In this document: positions 23,901 to 31,700 of the stretch, piece after piece
How the letters are laid out: each line of letters starts with the position of its first letter
How positions within the stretch are numbered: position 1 is the first letter of the stretch
Assembly: GCA_964036195.1 (NCBI GenBank)
Contig: OZ038455.1
Span: forward strand, 2,311,855-2,375,854
DNA: 64,000 nt
DNA from: Sphaerolaimus hirsutus
Taxonomy: Eukaryota; Nematoda; Chromadorea; Monhysterida; Sphaerolaimidae
Reading direction: 5' to 3'
Translations under genes and position numbers: made by a program
Notes under the pieces: model-generated
What the model was told of the DNA's origin: nothing
What the model saw: the letters and a program-made list of their open reading frames with translations, nothing else
Database searches by the model: none

Positions 23901-24551
23901 AATTAAATCGAAATTAATTAGCAATAGAGCCGATTAACAATCAGCAATTTTAATTTTTACTCATACAGAAGGGACGACCTATTGCGAAAACGCGAAATGC
24001 GAAATAAATTGCGAAAACGCATTTTCTATTGAATCGGTTCGATGCATTTTTTTGTGCGGGCGGTGTGAAGATTTTACCAAAAAATGCGCTGTCCGACGAA
24101 ACTGATTCCAGAAACGAAAAAGGAGACACAGCAGTCGGGGGTTGGTGGGGGGGGGGTAATCATCATCCTCACTGAAAAAGTAGGTGGAAAGGCCCCACAC
24201 ACGCTAGTTGACGTCGACACTAAATGTCAACTGGTTCTGATCCCGATTCAAAGCTTGCTGACGAGCCGACGAACGACGTTCAAACGCAAGCTTTGAATTG
24301 GGATCGGACCCAGTTGACATTATGTGTCGATGTCAACTAGCGTGTGTGGGCCCAAAATGGCTAAAAATACCCCGTTCCTACCCCTGGTTGGCTCCGCCCC
24401 CAATCACACCCACTCAATGTGCCCCCCCCCCCCCGCAGACGGCGACCAGCCCTCGGGGGGTGGCGAGGGGGTGCTGCAGCAGTCGAGTTCCGGCTCGAGC
24501 AGCTCCCGCCTCCGCTCGCTGCCCAGACGCAACAGGAGGGACTTCGTGTAG
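5718..24551 (+). CDS. robo: Roundabout (Robo) axon-guidance receptor, 23 exons, 5' end missing
   Basis: Single-pass receptor of the Robo family, which binds Slit and steers axons and migrating cells. The joined exons give about 1,365 codons: Ig1-Ig5 (exons 1-9), three FN3 domains (exons 10-14), a membrane helix (exon 15, about residues 892-913) and a roughly 450-residue tail. The order and motifs match Robo closely: EHPLDVTV and [14 protein letters not shown] in Ig1, [17 protein letters not shown] in Ig2, PPPIITQGPANQT at the start of Ig5, PSAPSKP opening FN3-1, PYATTTL (CC1) and LADFLPPPP (CC2). Every donor and acceptor is GT-AG and all 22 junction phases agree. The signal-peptide exon lies upstream, unseen or outside the window. 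No clear CC3 was found. The stop is TAG at 24549-24551. Paralogue (Robo1/2/3 type) cannot be assigned. Sequence, family knowledge and splice phase all support the call. Confidence 0.95.
6333..6547 (+). CDS. robo: robo exon 2: end of Ig1, start of Ig2
   Basis: Acceptor CTCAG after a C tract. Encodes [18 protein letters not shown] (second Ig1 cysteine), the LRDDFR linker and Ig2 with its cysteine in [11 protein letters not shown], ending VAWKK. Enters in phase 1 and ends in phase 0 at GTTTGG. The exon is much more GC-rich than the flanking introns. Confidence 0.93.
6873..6947 (+). CDS. robo: robo exon 3: middle of Ig2
   Basis: A 75-bp phase 0-0 exon between CTGCAG and GTACGT. Encodes [15 protein letters not shown] and PSGNLIINN, corresponding to the C'-E strands of Robo Ig2. 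Confidence 0.92.
6966..7125. mobile_element. MITE family A remnant in robo intron 3
   Basis: Inverted pair around AAATCAGCTTTGACTGG and CGTTCAAACGCTGATTTATG; termini not intact. Confidence 0.5.
7255..7373 (+). CDS. robo: robo exon 4: end of Ig2, start of Ig3
   Basis: Starts after CGCAG in phase 0 with [18 protein letters not shown] (second Ig2 cysteine), then the RKPDFV linker into Ig3. The donor GTCGGA at 7374 is weak but its phase (2) agrees with the next exon. Confidence 0.92.
7826..7981 (+). CDS. robo: robo exon 5: first half of Ig3
   Basis: Encodes [19 protein letters not shown] and PVIVWRK, then [17 protein letters not shown]. The first Ig3 cysteine and tryptophan are present. Phase 2 in and 2 out, donor GTGAGG. 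Confidence 0.92.
8516..8671 (+). CDS. robo: robo exon 6: end of Ig3, start of Ig4
   Basis: Encodes [16 protein letters not shown] (second Ig3 cysteine), then [20 protein letters not shown] of Ig4. Phase 2-2. A hAT-like element sits 9 bp downstream of the donor (target duplication at 8681). Confidence 0.92.
8689..9320. mobile_element. hAT-like array element TAGGGTTCAAAC with GGGACC arrays, robo intron 6
   Basis: Starts TAGGGTTCAAACGGGACC and ends in a degenerate complement (GTTTGAAGCCTA), flanked by GTTGTAAT at 8681-8688 and 9321-9328. Two blocks of CGGGACCGGGAC repeats surround a unique centre. Confidence 0.85.
9540..9895. repeat. inverted-repeat element in robo intron 6
   Basis: GCATGTAAACCCATCCCGCA at the left pairs with TGCGGGATGGGTTTAC at the right. 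Includes a G/C-rich left part related to 22094-22150. Confidence 0.6.
10038..10191 (+). CDS. robo: robo exon 7: core of Ig4
   Basis: Encodes [20 protein letters not shown] and [17 protein letters not shown] of Ig4. Acceptor CCCCAG, donor GTTGGG, phase 2 in and 0 out. Confidence 0.92.
10207..10372. mobile_element. MITE family B (CCTGTAAAATGTCA hairpin) in robo intron 7
   Basis: Near-palindrome with CCCTGTAAAATGTC at one end, ACATTTTACAG-like and TGGCACCTGG at the other, and a CAAAATGGCA/TGCCATTTTG core. Same family as the MITE introns of the minus-strand gene, but here it lies inside a larger intron. Confidence 0.75.
10836..11540. mobile_element. hAT-like array element TAGGGTTGG, copy 2, robo intron 7
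   Basis: Starts TAGGGTTGGCCGATG and ends CCAACCCTA, flanked by GTCTCGAG (10828-10835 and 11541-11548). Close to the 2900-3563 copy but with longer AAACGTTTTTT arrays. Confidence 0.88.
11549..11800. repeat. intronic repeat shared with robo intron 21
   Basis: The segment with GCTTTCAGAA, CGATCTGTGACCAATCCCGC and TTTACTTTGTCAAGTGTCAT recurs at about 22395-22620, so two robo introns carry the same older repeat. Confidence 0.6.
11880..11996 (+). CDS. robo: robo exon 8: end of Ig4 and linker to Ig5
   Basis: A 39-codon phase 0-0 exon. [20 protein letters not shown] holds the second Ig4 cysteine. It ends PPPIITQ, the conserved opening of Robo Ig5. Donor GTGAGC. Confidence 0.93.
12290..12563 (+). 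CDS. robo: robo exon 9: Ig5
   Basis: Encodes nearly all of Ig5: [21 protein letters not shown], a YSWLKSG strand, and [20 protein letters not shown] with the second cysteine. Acceptor after a long C tract; the donor GTTCGT leaves phase 1. Confidence 0.94.
12889..13079 (+). CDS. robo: robo exon 10: first half of FN3-1
   Basis: After a short linker it encodes the Robo-typical [24 protein letters not shown] and [14 protein letters not shown]. Phase 1 in and 0 out, donor GTGAGT. Confidence 0.93.
13498..13654 (+). CDS. robo: robo exon 11: second half of FN3-1
   Basis: Encodes [20 protein letters not shown] and [18 protein letters not shown], the F-G strands of FN3-1. The donor GTCGGT at 13655 was chosen over an internal GTGAGG because only it gives the phase (1) required by exon 12. 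Confidence 0.9.
13683..14160. repeat. compound inverted repeat in robo intron 11
   Basis: Outer arms contain GCTGGCCATGTAGCCATGAC and its mirror near 14065-14100. Inside are two further hairpins built on TTTTTTGTCAC / GTGACAAAAAACGTC. Confidence 0.7.
14190..14400. repeat. inverted-repeat MITE in robo intron 11
   Basis: GGGTGTCAACTGGTTTC pairs with GAAACCAGTCGCCCAGTTGACACCC; shares GTCAACTGGTT with the 24191-24352 element. Confidence 0.65.
14583..14957 (+). CDS. robo: robo exon 12: linker and FN3-2
   Basis: The longest exon (375 bp). A linker of about 55 residues precedes FN3-2: [46 protein letters not shown]-glycosylation sequons include NTS, NST and NVT. Phase 1-1, donor GTTGGC. Confidence 0.93.
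15254..15410 (+). CDS. robo: robo exon 13: first half of FN3-3
   Basis: Encodes [33 protein letters not shown] and VLQGYR, the A-C strands of FN3-3. Phase 1 in and 2 out; donor GTGGGT at 15411. Confidence 0.92.
15596..16002. mobile_element. long palindromic MITE in robo intron 13
   Basis: Two arms of about 190 bp, ends GGCCGCGTTTACACGGAT and its complement, flanked by TTA/TAA (TA target). The loop is centred near 15800. Confidence 0.85.
16234..16406 (+). CDS. robo: robo exon 14: second half of FN3-3
   Basis: Encodes [19 protein letters not shown], then [20 protein letters not shown] and TGAGVGPY. Acceptor CTCCAG. The donor at 16407 (GTTGGT) is preferred to GTGGGG at 16411 because the next exon needs phase 1. 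Confidence 0.9.
16899..17775. repeat. compound array of CCGGTGCCCAAGTA units in robo intron 14
   Basis: Blocks at 16915-17100 and 17600-17770 repeat a 14-15 bp ACTTGGGCACCGGG unit in both orientations. GTTCAAACGG and CCGTTCAAAC flank the whole, and two MITE B copies (about 17216-17332 and 17392-17537) lie between. Confidence 0.7.
17776..18460. mobile_element. array element with GGGATC repeats in robo intron 14
   Basis: GTTCAAACAGGATTGAC at the left and CCCGTTTGAATC at the right bound GGGATCGGGATCGGGATT arrays and a unique centre. Same terminal motif as the 8689-9320 element with a different internal unit. No clean target duplication found. Confidence 0.65.
18536..18683 (+). CDS. robo: robo exon 15: juxtamembrane stalk and transmembrane helix
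   Basis: A Gly/Arg-rich stalk (GGREGGGG) is followed by about 21 hydrophobic residues beginning [10 protein letters not shown] and ending VVIW. Exon 16 continues with YNKWRRGKK, a basic stop-transfer motif. Acceptor ACGCAG, phase 1 in and 2 out. Confidence 0.92.
19029..19150 (+). CDS. robo: robo exon 16: start of cytoplasmic tail
   Basis: Begins [20 protein letters not shown] immediately inside the membrane, then [12 protein letters not shown]. Phase 2 in and 1 out, donor GTGAGA. Confidence 0.92.
19532..19681 (+). CDS. robo: robo exon 17: CC0-like tyrosine motif
   Basis: Encodes [17 protein letters not shown], in the position and with the acidic tyrosine context of the CC0 motif of Robo tails, followed by PPPAYPGL. 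Acceptor CCTAG, phase 1-1. The CC0 assignment is by resemblance. Confidence 0.88.
19795..19905. repeat. GGCGCTTGG array remnant in robo intron 17
   Basis: Short ATTGGCGCTTGG repeats as in the TAGTGATGG elements, termini absent. Confidence 0.5.
20052..20223 (+). CDS. robo: robo exon 18: CC1 motif
   Basis: A His/Gln-rich stretch ends in [24 protein letters not shown] corresponds to CC1 (PYATTQL in vertebrate Robo1), a tyrosine site known in the family to be phosphorylated and to bind netrin-receptor tails. Phase 1 in and 2 out. Confidence 0.93.
20527..20766 (+). CDS. robo: robo exon 19: CC2 poly-proline motif
   Basis: Proline-rich ([10 protein letters not shown]) and contains [15 protein letters not shown], the CC2 motif, which in the family is a binding site for Ena/VASP and srGAP proteins. 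Phase 2-2, donor GTGCGT. Confidence 0.93.
20897..21090. mobile_element. MITE family A copy in robo intron 19
   Basis: CGCATTTGAGTTTAC pairs with CACTCAAATGCGTTC; right end AACTAGTTTGTGTGG. Confidence 0.6.
21223..21416 (+). CDS. robo: robo exon 20: cytoplasmic tail, Gln/Tyr/Pro segment
   Basis: Encodes [20 protein letters not shown] followed by a THPPPPHRG proline run. Phase 2 in and 1 out. It may replace CC3 functionally, but no clear CC3 consensus is visible. Confidence 0.85.
21732..21972 (+). CDS. robo: robo exon 21: acidic, serine-rich tail segment
   Basis: Ser/Cys/Gly/Asp-rich ([21 protein letters not shown]). The donor GTGACT at 21973 is used because the frame otherwise stops at 21974 and the phase (2) fits exon 22. 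Ending here at that TGA is the alternative. Confidence 0.78.
22683..23019. mobile_element. near-perfect foldback with TA target
   Basis: Ends AACCCCTGTTTACCTCGATC and its complement; arms of about 160 bp meet at about 22850, where GCGGATCGCCCCCCAATATA is mirrored. Flanked by TA. Confidence 0.8.
23223..23328. mobile_element. 106-bp hAT-like array element TAGGGTTCAAACG with CGATAT units
   Basis: TAGGGTTCAAACGATAT to ATCGTTTGAACCCTA, flanked by ATATTTAC at 23215-23222 and 23329-23336. The interior is CGATATTCGATATT-type repeats only. Confidence 0.9.
23712..23833 (+). CDS. robo: robo exon 22: tail segment
   Basis: Acceptor ACGCAG after a C tract. Encodes [15 protein letters not shown] and [10 protein letters not shown]. 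The donor GTGAGT at 23834 is strong. Phase 2 in and 1 out. Confidence 0.82.
24191..24352. mobile_element. MITE in robo intron 22
   Basis: Ends GCCCCACACACGCTAGTTGA and TCAACTAGCGTGTGTGGGC; the centre pairs TTCAAAGCTTGC with GCAAGCTTTGAA. A diverged copy lies at about 24572-24800, just after the robo stop codon. Confidence 0.75.
24439..24551 (+). CDS. robo: robo exon 23: C-terminus and stop
   Basis: Encodes [36 protein letters not shown] and stop TAG. The Ser/Arg-rich end resembles the tail end of other Robos. Enters in phase 1 after CCCGCAG. Confidence 0.85.
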
Positions 24552-24805
24552 ATACAGAGTGCATTACATTGGCCCAGTTGACATACTAGTTGACGAGGAC
24601 TCCACATGTCAACTGGCGCCGTCCCAGTTCGAAGCACTATACTGCGCGTTGTGTACTCGTATACTTGATTTTTTGAACATTACTGCCTCATTTGTGACAT
24701 AACTCGACACTTTGCATTCGAACGTAGTTCGTCGGCTCATCAGAAAGCTTTGAATTGGGATGGGAACCAGTTGATATTTGTTTCCATTGTCGAATAGTGT
24801 GTATA

Positions 24806-26250
24806 GCATGTTGAAATGCAAGTCGTGCAGTAGTTGTTGTGGTATATACGCTGTAATCTTTAACATTTTACACCCATGGCTTAGCCATAAGTTTGTGTGT
24901 TTGATTGGCAAAAGTGAGAAATCTGGTGACCCGGCGCAATGTCTGTACGAAAGTTTGATAAAGATGAAACGTTTTGGGTAATTCAATTTTTGGTTGTCAA
25001 ATTATCAACTTTGGATTTGTAGAATTAGGGATAAGTTCCATGATCTGTAAATGATGGGAAAAGAAAGAACTATTTATGTGATACGAAAAGTGACTATTTA
25101 ATTAAAAGGATGATTCAACTATTTGATGAGAATTATTGTGAGTAACAAGGAATTTGTGATGTACTTATAATTTACAATTTTACTTATCACTTTTCTAATC
25201 AATCGTTTTTTCGCATCCCTTGGCAAGGTTGAGTTTCCAACATTTTGAGTTTCCTGATCGTTTCATTCTTTAGCAAATGCCAACTTAATATCTAAATAAT
25301 TTGCATAGCAAAACTTTCTAGTGGTTTGGGTATTTATTCAATTTTGACGCTATTGTGCTTCATTTCAATTCCAGCAAAAAAATCATGGTCGCGTAGCTTA
25401 GTTTCTCCTGTTTGGAAGAAAACTGTGGCCAGTTCCAGTATTTTGACAAATGACAAGAAAATGGTAAGTAATAAATAAAGTCTTAAAACGTGACTCAAGT
25501 GACAAGTAAACTCATAGTGACAAGTGATTTCATTTGGAAATTTACTTGTCACTAACATATGCTTACTTGTCACTTGAAGCACCACTTTTTGCTTTATTTT
25601 TTTTCTTACCACTTTTTGTCACTTGCCAATTTTTTGTGGGCTTATCATTAAGATCTGGATATTCAAGAGACAAGTTTACTTAAATAATTGCTTGTTTCTC
25701 TGGAAAAATTATCACTTTTCCATTTTCTTGTTTTTTTTTGATGAAAAATGTACATTTTTATACATTATTTCATATTTGTATGTATTATTGTAGTATTTAT
25801 TTCGAAGCAGTCAATATATAATATTTACTTTTTTATTATGCTGATAGCCAGTGAATTCATCTGGGGAGAAATTCAATTGGCCAGACACATTTTTTGGGCA
25901 ACCAAATTAATTTCCCACATACAAAATAAATTTTATAATGTCCTAATCATTTTTCAGCTTCGAAAAAATTGGATTGTATTATTAAAATTAAAATTTATCG
26001 GCTGCCCGAGAAATGGGTGGGTTAATTGAATTTCGTCACTGGTGTTTATTAGTAAATAGTTTACATCCTTGGTCAGTTATATTTCATCAGTGCTGCTTTT
26101 ATACTTTTTTGTTCTGTCTACAACAGCTCAGTAAAAATAAAAAAAATGTGTGGATGTAAATATTTTCTTACGAAGTCATCTTTAGCTCGGAATATTTTTA
26201 TGAAAAGCAAAATCTATTAAATATAATAGGCGCCATTGCGTTTACGTATA
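24806..26250. other. no gene seen (robo 3' flank)
   Basis: AT-rich DNA with CACTTGTCAC short repeats near 25490-25630; candidate AATAAA at 25470. No further coding support. Confidence 0.5.
25470..25479 (+). promoter_or_regulatory. candidate robo polyadenylation signal
   Basis: Two overlapping AATAAA hexamers lie about 920 bp after the robo stop. The intervening sequence has a MITE (24572-24800) and no gene. Position only; no transcript evidence. Confidence 0.3.
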
Positions 26251-26258
26251 TTCCTGAT

Positions 26259-26401
26259 TAGTGATGGAAAAGCGCCATGGCGCTACTGGCGCTTGGCGCC
26301 ATTTTGCTCTGGCGCCATTGGCGCTTGGCGCCGGGTTGTGGAAAAGCGCCATGGTTTTTTTGGCGCTTGGTGCCAACGTACTGGCGCTTTTTCCATCACT
26401 A
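26259..26401. mobile_element. hAT-like array element TAGTGATGG (GGCGCC), copy 1
   Basis: TAGTGATGGAAAAGCGCC to CCATCACTA, flanked by TTCCTGAT at 26251-26258 and 26402-26409. The interior is GGCGCTTGGCGCC-type units. Confidence 0.9.
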
Positions 26402-26409
26402 TTCCTGAT

Positions 26410-27054
26410 ACTTTTTCTGCGTTGCATTCTGTGTTTTTCTCTCGAGTTTTATCAATTGACGTTTTCCGTGTCAGAACTTGGAGATGTACCCAGTTAAGTA
26501 AAAAAATCGAGACGAGTTTTAAAGTCTCAGTAAAGTGTCAGTAAAATGTTTCTAACGTAATGTCAAGTGACAAGTGTTACAGTGTGCTCATTGAACCTGT
26601 GAAATGCCCTGTAAGATGGCAAACTGGGAGTGGCACCAGGTTGAAATGTTGTCATTTGACAGAATGGGGAATTGCCCCCGGTTGGCATCATTCCAAGTTT
26701 CACATAATTTCTGCAATCTTCAGTCATTGTTCACGTGTGTTTTTGATCTGCCACCAAGCGACAGATGCCTAAAATATCAAGTCACATTATACATATTTCA
26801 TGTTATCGCAGTGTAAATATTCATATTCGATAATTTTTATTTCTTTTTGTCGTTTTGTTTACTGATTTTTGTCTCGTGATTTCTGAGCGTAAATATTTAT
26901 CAAAAATATTCTGCCCTTTGCAACTTGCTCATTTCCGCGCTGAAATGAACCTATGAATGTGAGAAAATGCAGTATCTCAGAATTAATTTGGATAAAAATG
27001 ATATGTCACAGTTAATTAGTCTTTATAAAAAATTTTTCTGGGTATTTATAGATA
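26410..27054. other. no gene seen
   Basis: AT-rich; a MITE B end (GGGAGTGGCACCAGGTTG) near 26625-26643. Confidence 0.45.
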
Positions 27055-27537
27055 CCGTATTTCTTCTAATAGAAGAGCGCCGTGCTATTTTTTTCGTCAA
27101 CTTTTTACCTGCTGTTCTATTAGAGGTGCCGTTCTATTGGAGGCTGCCGTTCTATTTTTTCACCAATATTTTTCAGACATTTTTCATTTGAACATAGCGT
27201 TTTTAATCAAAAATGAACAACATTTTACTATCAGAGCATCAATTCAAACAAAACTAAATGTGAAAATAACCCTAAATCATAATTCTGAACAGCTTGGATG
27301 TTCTCACCACCCATTTTTCTTATATTTGTGTGTTCTGGCACTCTTCCAACGTAATTTCTACCTGCCGTTCTATTAAAGGTGCCGTTCTATTGGAGGCTGC
27401 CGTTCTATTCATTTCGTGAGTGCAAAAAAGTGCCAAAACCTGCCGTTCTATTGGAGGTGCCGTTCTATTGGAGGTGCCGTTCTATTGGAGGTATGCCGTT
27501 CTATTAGAGGTATGCCGTTCTATTAGAAGAAATACGG
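27055..27537. mobile_element. TA-flanked array element, CCGTATTTCTTCTAATAGAA type
   Basis: Ends CCGTATTTCTTCTAATAGAA and its complement, TA on both sides. The right half is an array of GCCGTTCTATTGGAGGT units echoing the subterminal TTCTATTAGA. Confidence 0.8.
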
Positions 27538-27663
27538 TAGCCGGGCGGTATCTGACAATAATAGCTATCAGGAGGGGTTTTTTTGGGAGGGGGGAGGGGG
27601 TAGTGGGTGGTGGTTTTCTTCAACTCCTGCTGCAAGCCAAGCGTCAGCACGATGGCGCTTTTA

Positions 27664-27885
27664 TGACTAGTGATGTTAAAGGCACCGGGAAAAATGTAAC
27701 CGCACCGCACCGGCACCGTTGCCAACGCATGGAAAGGGCACCTGGCACCCTGGGGCACCGGCCAGAAAATGGCACCGCACCGCACCGGCACCGGTGCCTT
27801 TTGGAAAAAATGGCACCGGCACCGAAGGGCACCGGCGGGTTGCCGGTGCTAGCACCGAAAGGCACCGCACCGGGCTGGAATTTCT
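27664..27885. repeat. GGCACCG array with one TAGTGATG end
   Basis: Begins CTAGTGATGTTAAAGGCACC and continues as CGCACCGGCACCG repeats in both orientations. The right terminus (CATCACTA) is not present. Confidence 0.6.
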
Positions 27886-28175
27886 GATAGAAATATCGGG
27901 CAGTTTCTCAGTGGTCTCACCTTTGTAAGTGCATATTTCCATGAATTTTCAACCGATTTTGATGGTTGAGCACTTGATTGCTTGATTTTTCTTTGTCTCA
28001 GTATGTGGAATGTCACAAAATTTCTGGCTAAATAACAGACCCCCCTCGAATTAACCTCACAAACATTTTTCTGGTGAAATAATAAATCCCCTGGGGGTAT
28101 TTCAGGGTAATACGGTACTTATTAAATGATTTACAACAAAGCTCTGAAATGCATCATATATGCACCAAGTGGCTA

Positions 28176-28408
28176 CCGTATTTTCTCGAAATACCCCCCC
28201 CCCCCTCAAAATGGGCACTATGAATTTGTGGTCCGGGAAATGCATAACAGACGTTCAAAACACTTACTGTGTTACGTTAGAAATCTACATCCTTATATAA
28301 GGCTGTAAAAACTTATAAATGGTGGTTATTGTTGCATTTTTCACGTTTTTCTCTCAAAATTTTCACTCTGAAAAATAAACCCCCCAGGGGTAATTCAAGG
28401 AAATACGG
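28176..28408. mobile_element. CCGTATTT element, TA target
   Basis: CCGTATTTTCTCGAAATACC to GGAAATACGG, flanked by TA. Unique centre (AAAATGGGCACTATGAATTT) shared, inverted, with 28760-29087 and 58075-58334. Confidence 0.75.
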
Positions 28409-28492
28409 TATATTAATATTTGAATACAAGAATCACACAATGGCCAGTAACCATGTAAAAAGCATGATCAAATAAATGTTGTGAAATGCAGA

Positions 28493-28710
28493 CTAATTCA
28501 CATTTTCCATATCTTTGTGTTCTTCAATATACTTGAGCAGTTTATCCACAATCTGTGTGCTCCCCTGCCTCTCAGCAATTGCCAGCAGTGCCTCAGCACT
28601 GTTCCCTTTCTGCATCAGATCAACTCCAGGTGCTGCCAGCAGCGAGTCAAAGGCATCTTTGTTACCCATCCAGGCAGCCCACATGAGTGCAGTGTATCCA
28701 TTGTCAGCCA
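28493..28710 (-). CDS. ankyrin exon A4: terminal exon with stop
   Basis: Reads VADNGYTALMWAAWMGNKDA, LLAAPGVDLMQKGNSAEALL, GSTQIVDKLLKYIEEH, ending MENVN and TAG at 28493-28495. Acceptor ATGCAG, phase 1, joins A3 in frame. Confidence 0.85.
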
Positions 28711-31700
28711 CTGCATTAGTCAATGTTCACAATGATAGGTTTATAAATATCTTAACCTACTATATATATCCTCGAATAAAATCCCCTGGAGTTATTTTTG
28801 CATCAGAGATTTTTGAGGGTGGAGTTATTTTCCCTCAGAATTACCCCCTGGGGTTTATATTTCAGAGTGAAAATTTTGAGCGAAAAACGTGAAAAATGCA
28901 ACAATAACCACCATTTATAAGTTTTTACAGCCTTATATAAGGATGTAGATGGTATAAACGATGTTCTAACGTAACACAGTAAGTGTTTTGAACGTCTGTT
29001 ATGCATTTCCCGGACCACAAATTCATAGTGCCCATTTTGAGGGGGGGTATTTCGATGGGGGGGGGGGGGTATTTCTAGGAAATACGGTATCTGTTGTCGC
29101 TGCTGTACGCTATTATTGCTTTGCATTTGTCATTTCACTTGGTGCACTGCATTGATTGTTTCTTAACCCGACCCATCATATTTTCCACCTATCACGGAGG
29201 GGGGAGTTACTCAAGTGTGGGGAGGAGTTTTTCAAGGTGGGGTCTTATTCGAGGATGTACAGTATCCTAAATGGTTGATGACACAAAAGACACAACAGCA
29301 CCTGCATTGACATTGTCTGCTGGCAGCAACTTGAGCAGTTTGTCCACAATCATTGCATTACCGCCAACTGCAGCAGCCATCAGCAGTGTTTCACCACTCT
29401 TGTCTCTGTGTGTCAGATCTGCACCAGGTGCTGACAGCAGTGATTCAAATACATCTTTGTGACCTTGATCTGCTGCCCACAGCAATGCAGTGAATCCATT
29501 GTCATCCACTGTGTAGTACATTTTCATATTATATGTATATATTTATACCTATATATATGTATTGTAATAGACCATATTTCCTCGAAATGCCCCCTCCGCC
29601 CAAAAAAAGTTGAGTGTATAAAAAAATATAGACAACATGGGTAAATACCAAAAGCAGTGGTTTGTGATCTGGGGGCACTCCCCCCAGACCCTGTAAAGTG
29701 CCAAATGTAATGCAAAGTGTAAAAGAAATTGTAAAATGACATGTGTCATGTAAAAGACCCTGTAAAGCGTCATGTGTAGTGATGGAAAAAGCGCCAGACT
29801 TTTGGCGCCAAGCGCCAAAAGCGCCATGGCGCTTTTCCGACCCCCAGCGCCAAGCGCCAATGGCGCCAGAGCAAAATAGCGCCAAGCGCCAAGAGCGCCA
29901 TGGCGCTTTTCTGGACCTCAGCGCCAAGCGCAAATGGCGCCAGAGAGTGATGGCGCCAAGCGCCAATAGCGCCAGCGCCAAAAACTTTTCTTCTGCAATT
30001 CGTTTGTAGAATAATCAATTCGTAATTGTGACATACCGCTGATGTCGCAATAGTCAATTTAACTTTTGCCATTAAAGTTCAATCAACCACTACATCATTA
30101 AAATCCCAAGGGATACACCTATTTTTTAGCCAAACAGCTGTACGATGATAGGTCCTAAATATTATATCCCATTTAGTCATGTTTATTACCAGTTATGAGT
30201 ATGTAAATACTTATTCTTTACGTGATACTTTACGAAAATTCCTGGCGAAATAATAAACCCCTTGCTCGAAATACCTCCATCAAAATTTGCACTCGGAAAA
30301 AATAAACCCCTGGTGGTATATCGAGGAAATACGGTATATTCATTTGCCCCAAATATTACCTAATCAATATTTAATTAATATAAATGTCCCATTACACCCT
30401 TATATTTATCAATATTTATTCAGTTAATCGCAAAATTTATCAACTGGCCTGTCCATTTTCACTGAATCATAAGAATTTTATAATGATGGTTGGCGCTTTT
30501 TTGGCGCTATTTAAAATGCCGGCGCCAGGCGCCAATAGCGCCACCAGAAAATGGCGCCAAGCGCCAAAAGCGCAATGGCGCTTTCTCAGATGACAGCGCC
30601 AATGGCGCCAGAGCGTTTTAGCGCCAAGCGCCAAAAGCGCCATGGCGCTTTTTGTTTTGGCGCTAGCGCCAGGCGCCAGCGCCATGGCGCTTTTCCATCA
30701 CTAGTCATGTGACTTGCAAAAATATAAAAATCACTTAAAAAATAATAATAAAGAACGATACGGGACTCGGCAGCCGGCCAAATTTTCGAAATCGTTGTGT
30801 GGACGGGTTGAAAATAGCCAAAATAGATTTAAAAAATAGGCATATAACCATGTATTTAGACGAAAATACCGATAGAGCGGCCTCTGCGATAGATACCTAG
30901 ATAGTTGGCCCATTCCGGGGGGGGGGGTAGCCCTCTGCCCCCACTCATTAGCGACCCTTCCCGGTTGCTTACTTGCATTCCGCAGCCATTAGCAGGGACG
31001 GTTCACTCGTTTGTACAAAACGCAACTAGAAGGTGGACGCGGGTCAAAACTAAATACGTGCACCGATCCGAATTTTATCCGAAAGTAGAAATGGACTCTG
31101 ACTTGGATAATGGCGATGCCGAGCCGGGGATACACCTATTTTCAATTTATTTTAGCTTTTTTCGACCCTTTTAAAGTCAGCAGACGTATCGGGGGTGCAC
31201 TGATACGCACATCTGCCAGATACCGTATTACCTCGAAATACCCCCAGGGGGTTTATTATTTCGCCAGCAAAATTTGAGGGGGGGATAATTCGAGGGGGGG
31301 GGTTATTCGAGGGGGGGTCTATTATTCCGCCAGAAATTTTCGGAAATTCCCCATACGCAGACGTAGAAAAGTCGAACAATCACATAGATTTATATGTGTT
31401 TATAGGCATATATTACTATATACCGTATTACCTCGAAATACCCCCATGGGGGTTTATTATTTCGCCAGCAAAATTTGAGGGGGGGTTAATTCGAGGGGGG
31501 GGTTTATTCGAGGGGGGGTTTTATTATTTCGTCAGAAATTTTCGTGAAATTCATAGTAAAGAATACGCTTTTTCATACACAAAACGGGGAAAAACGTGAG
31601 AAAATAGGTCATATCTGGGCTATAGGTGTACATCTGTACACAAATGAGCGTATAAGTGTAACTGCAATGCAAATTAGTAGTAATAAATACATCATGTACA

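Noticed and set aside
29780..30700. Long ORFs reading ALGAKTLALF / APKAPWRFS repeats, also at 50618-51173, 55013-55510 and 56098-56382
   Set aside because: They are translations of GGCGCC arrays in several frames and both strands, bounded by transposon ends; not genes.
30986..31140. Possible plus-strand exon after CCGCAG (VQNATRRWTRVKTKYVHR)
   Set aside because: No GT donor at a plausible end and no partner exon; the region is repeat-rich.
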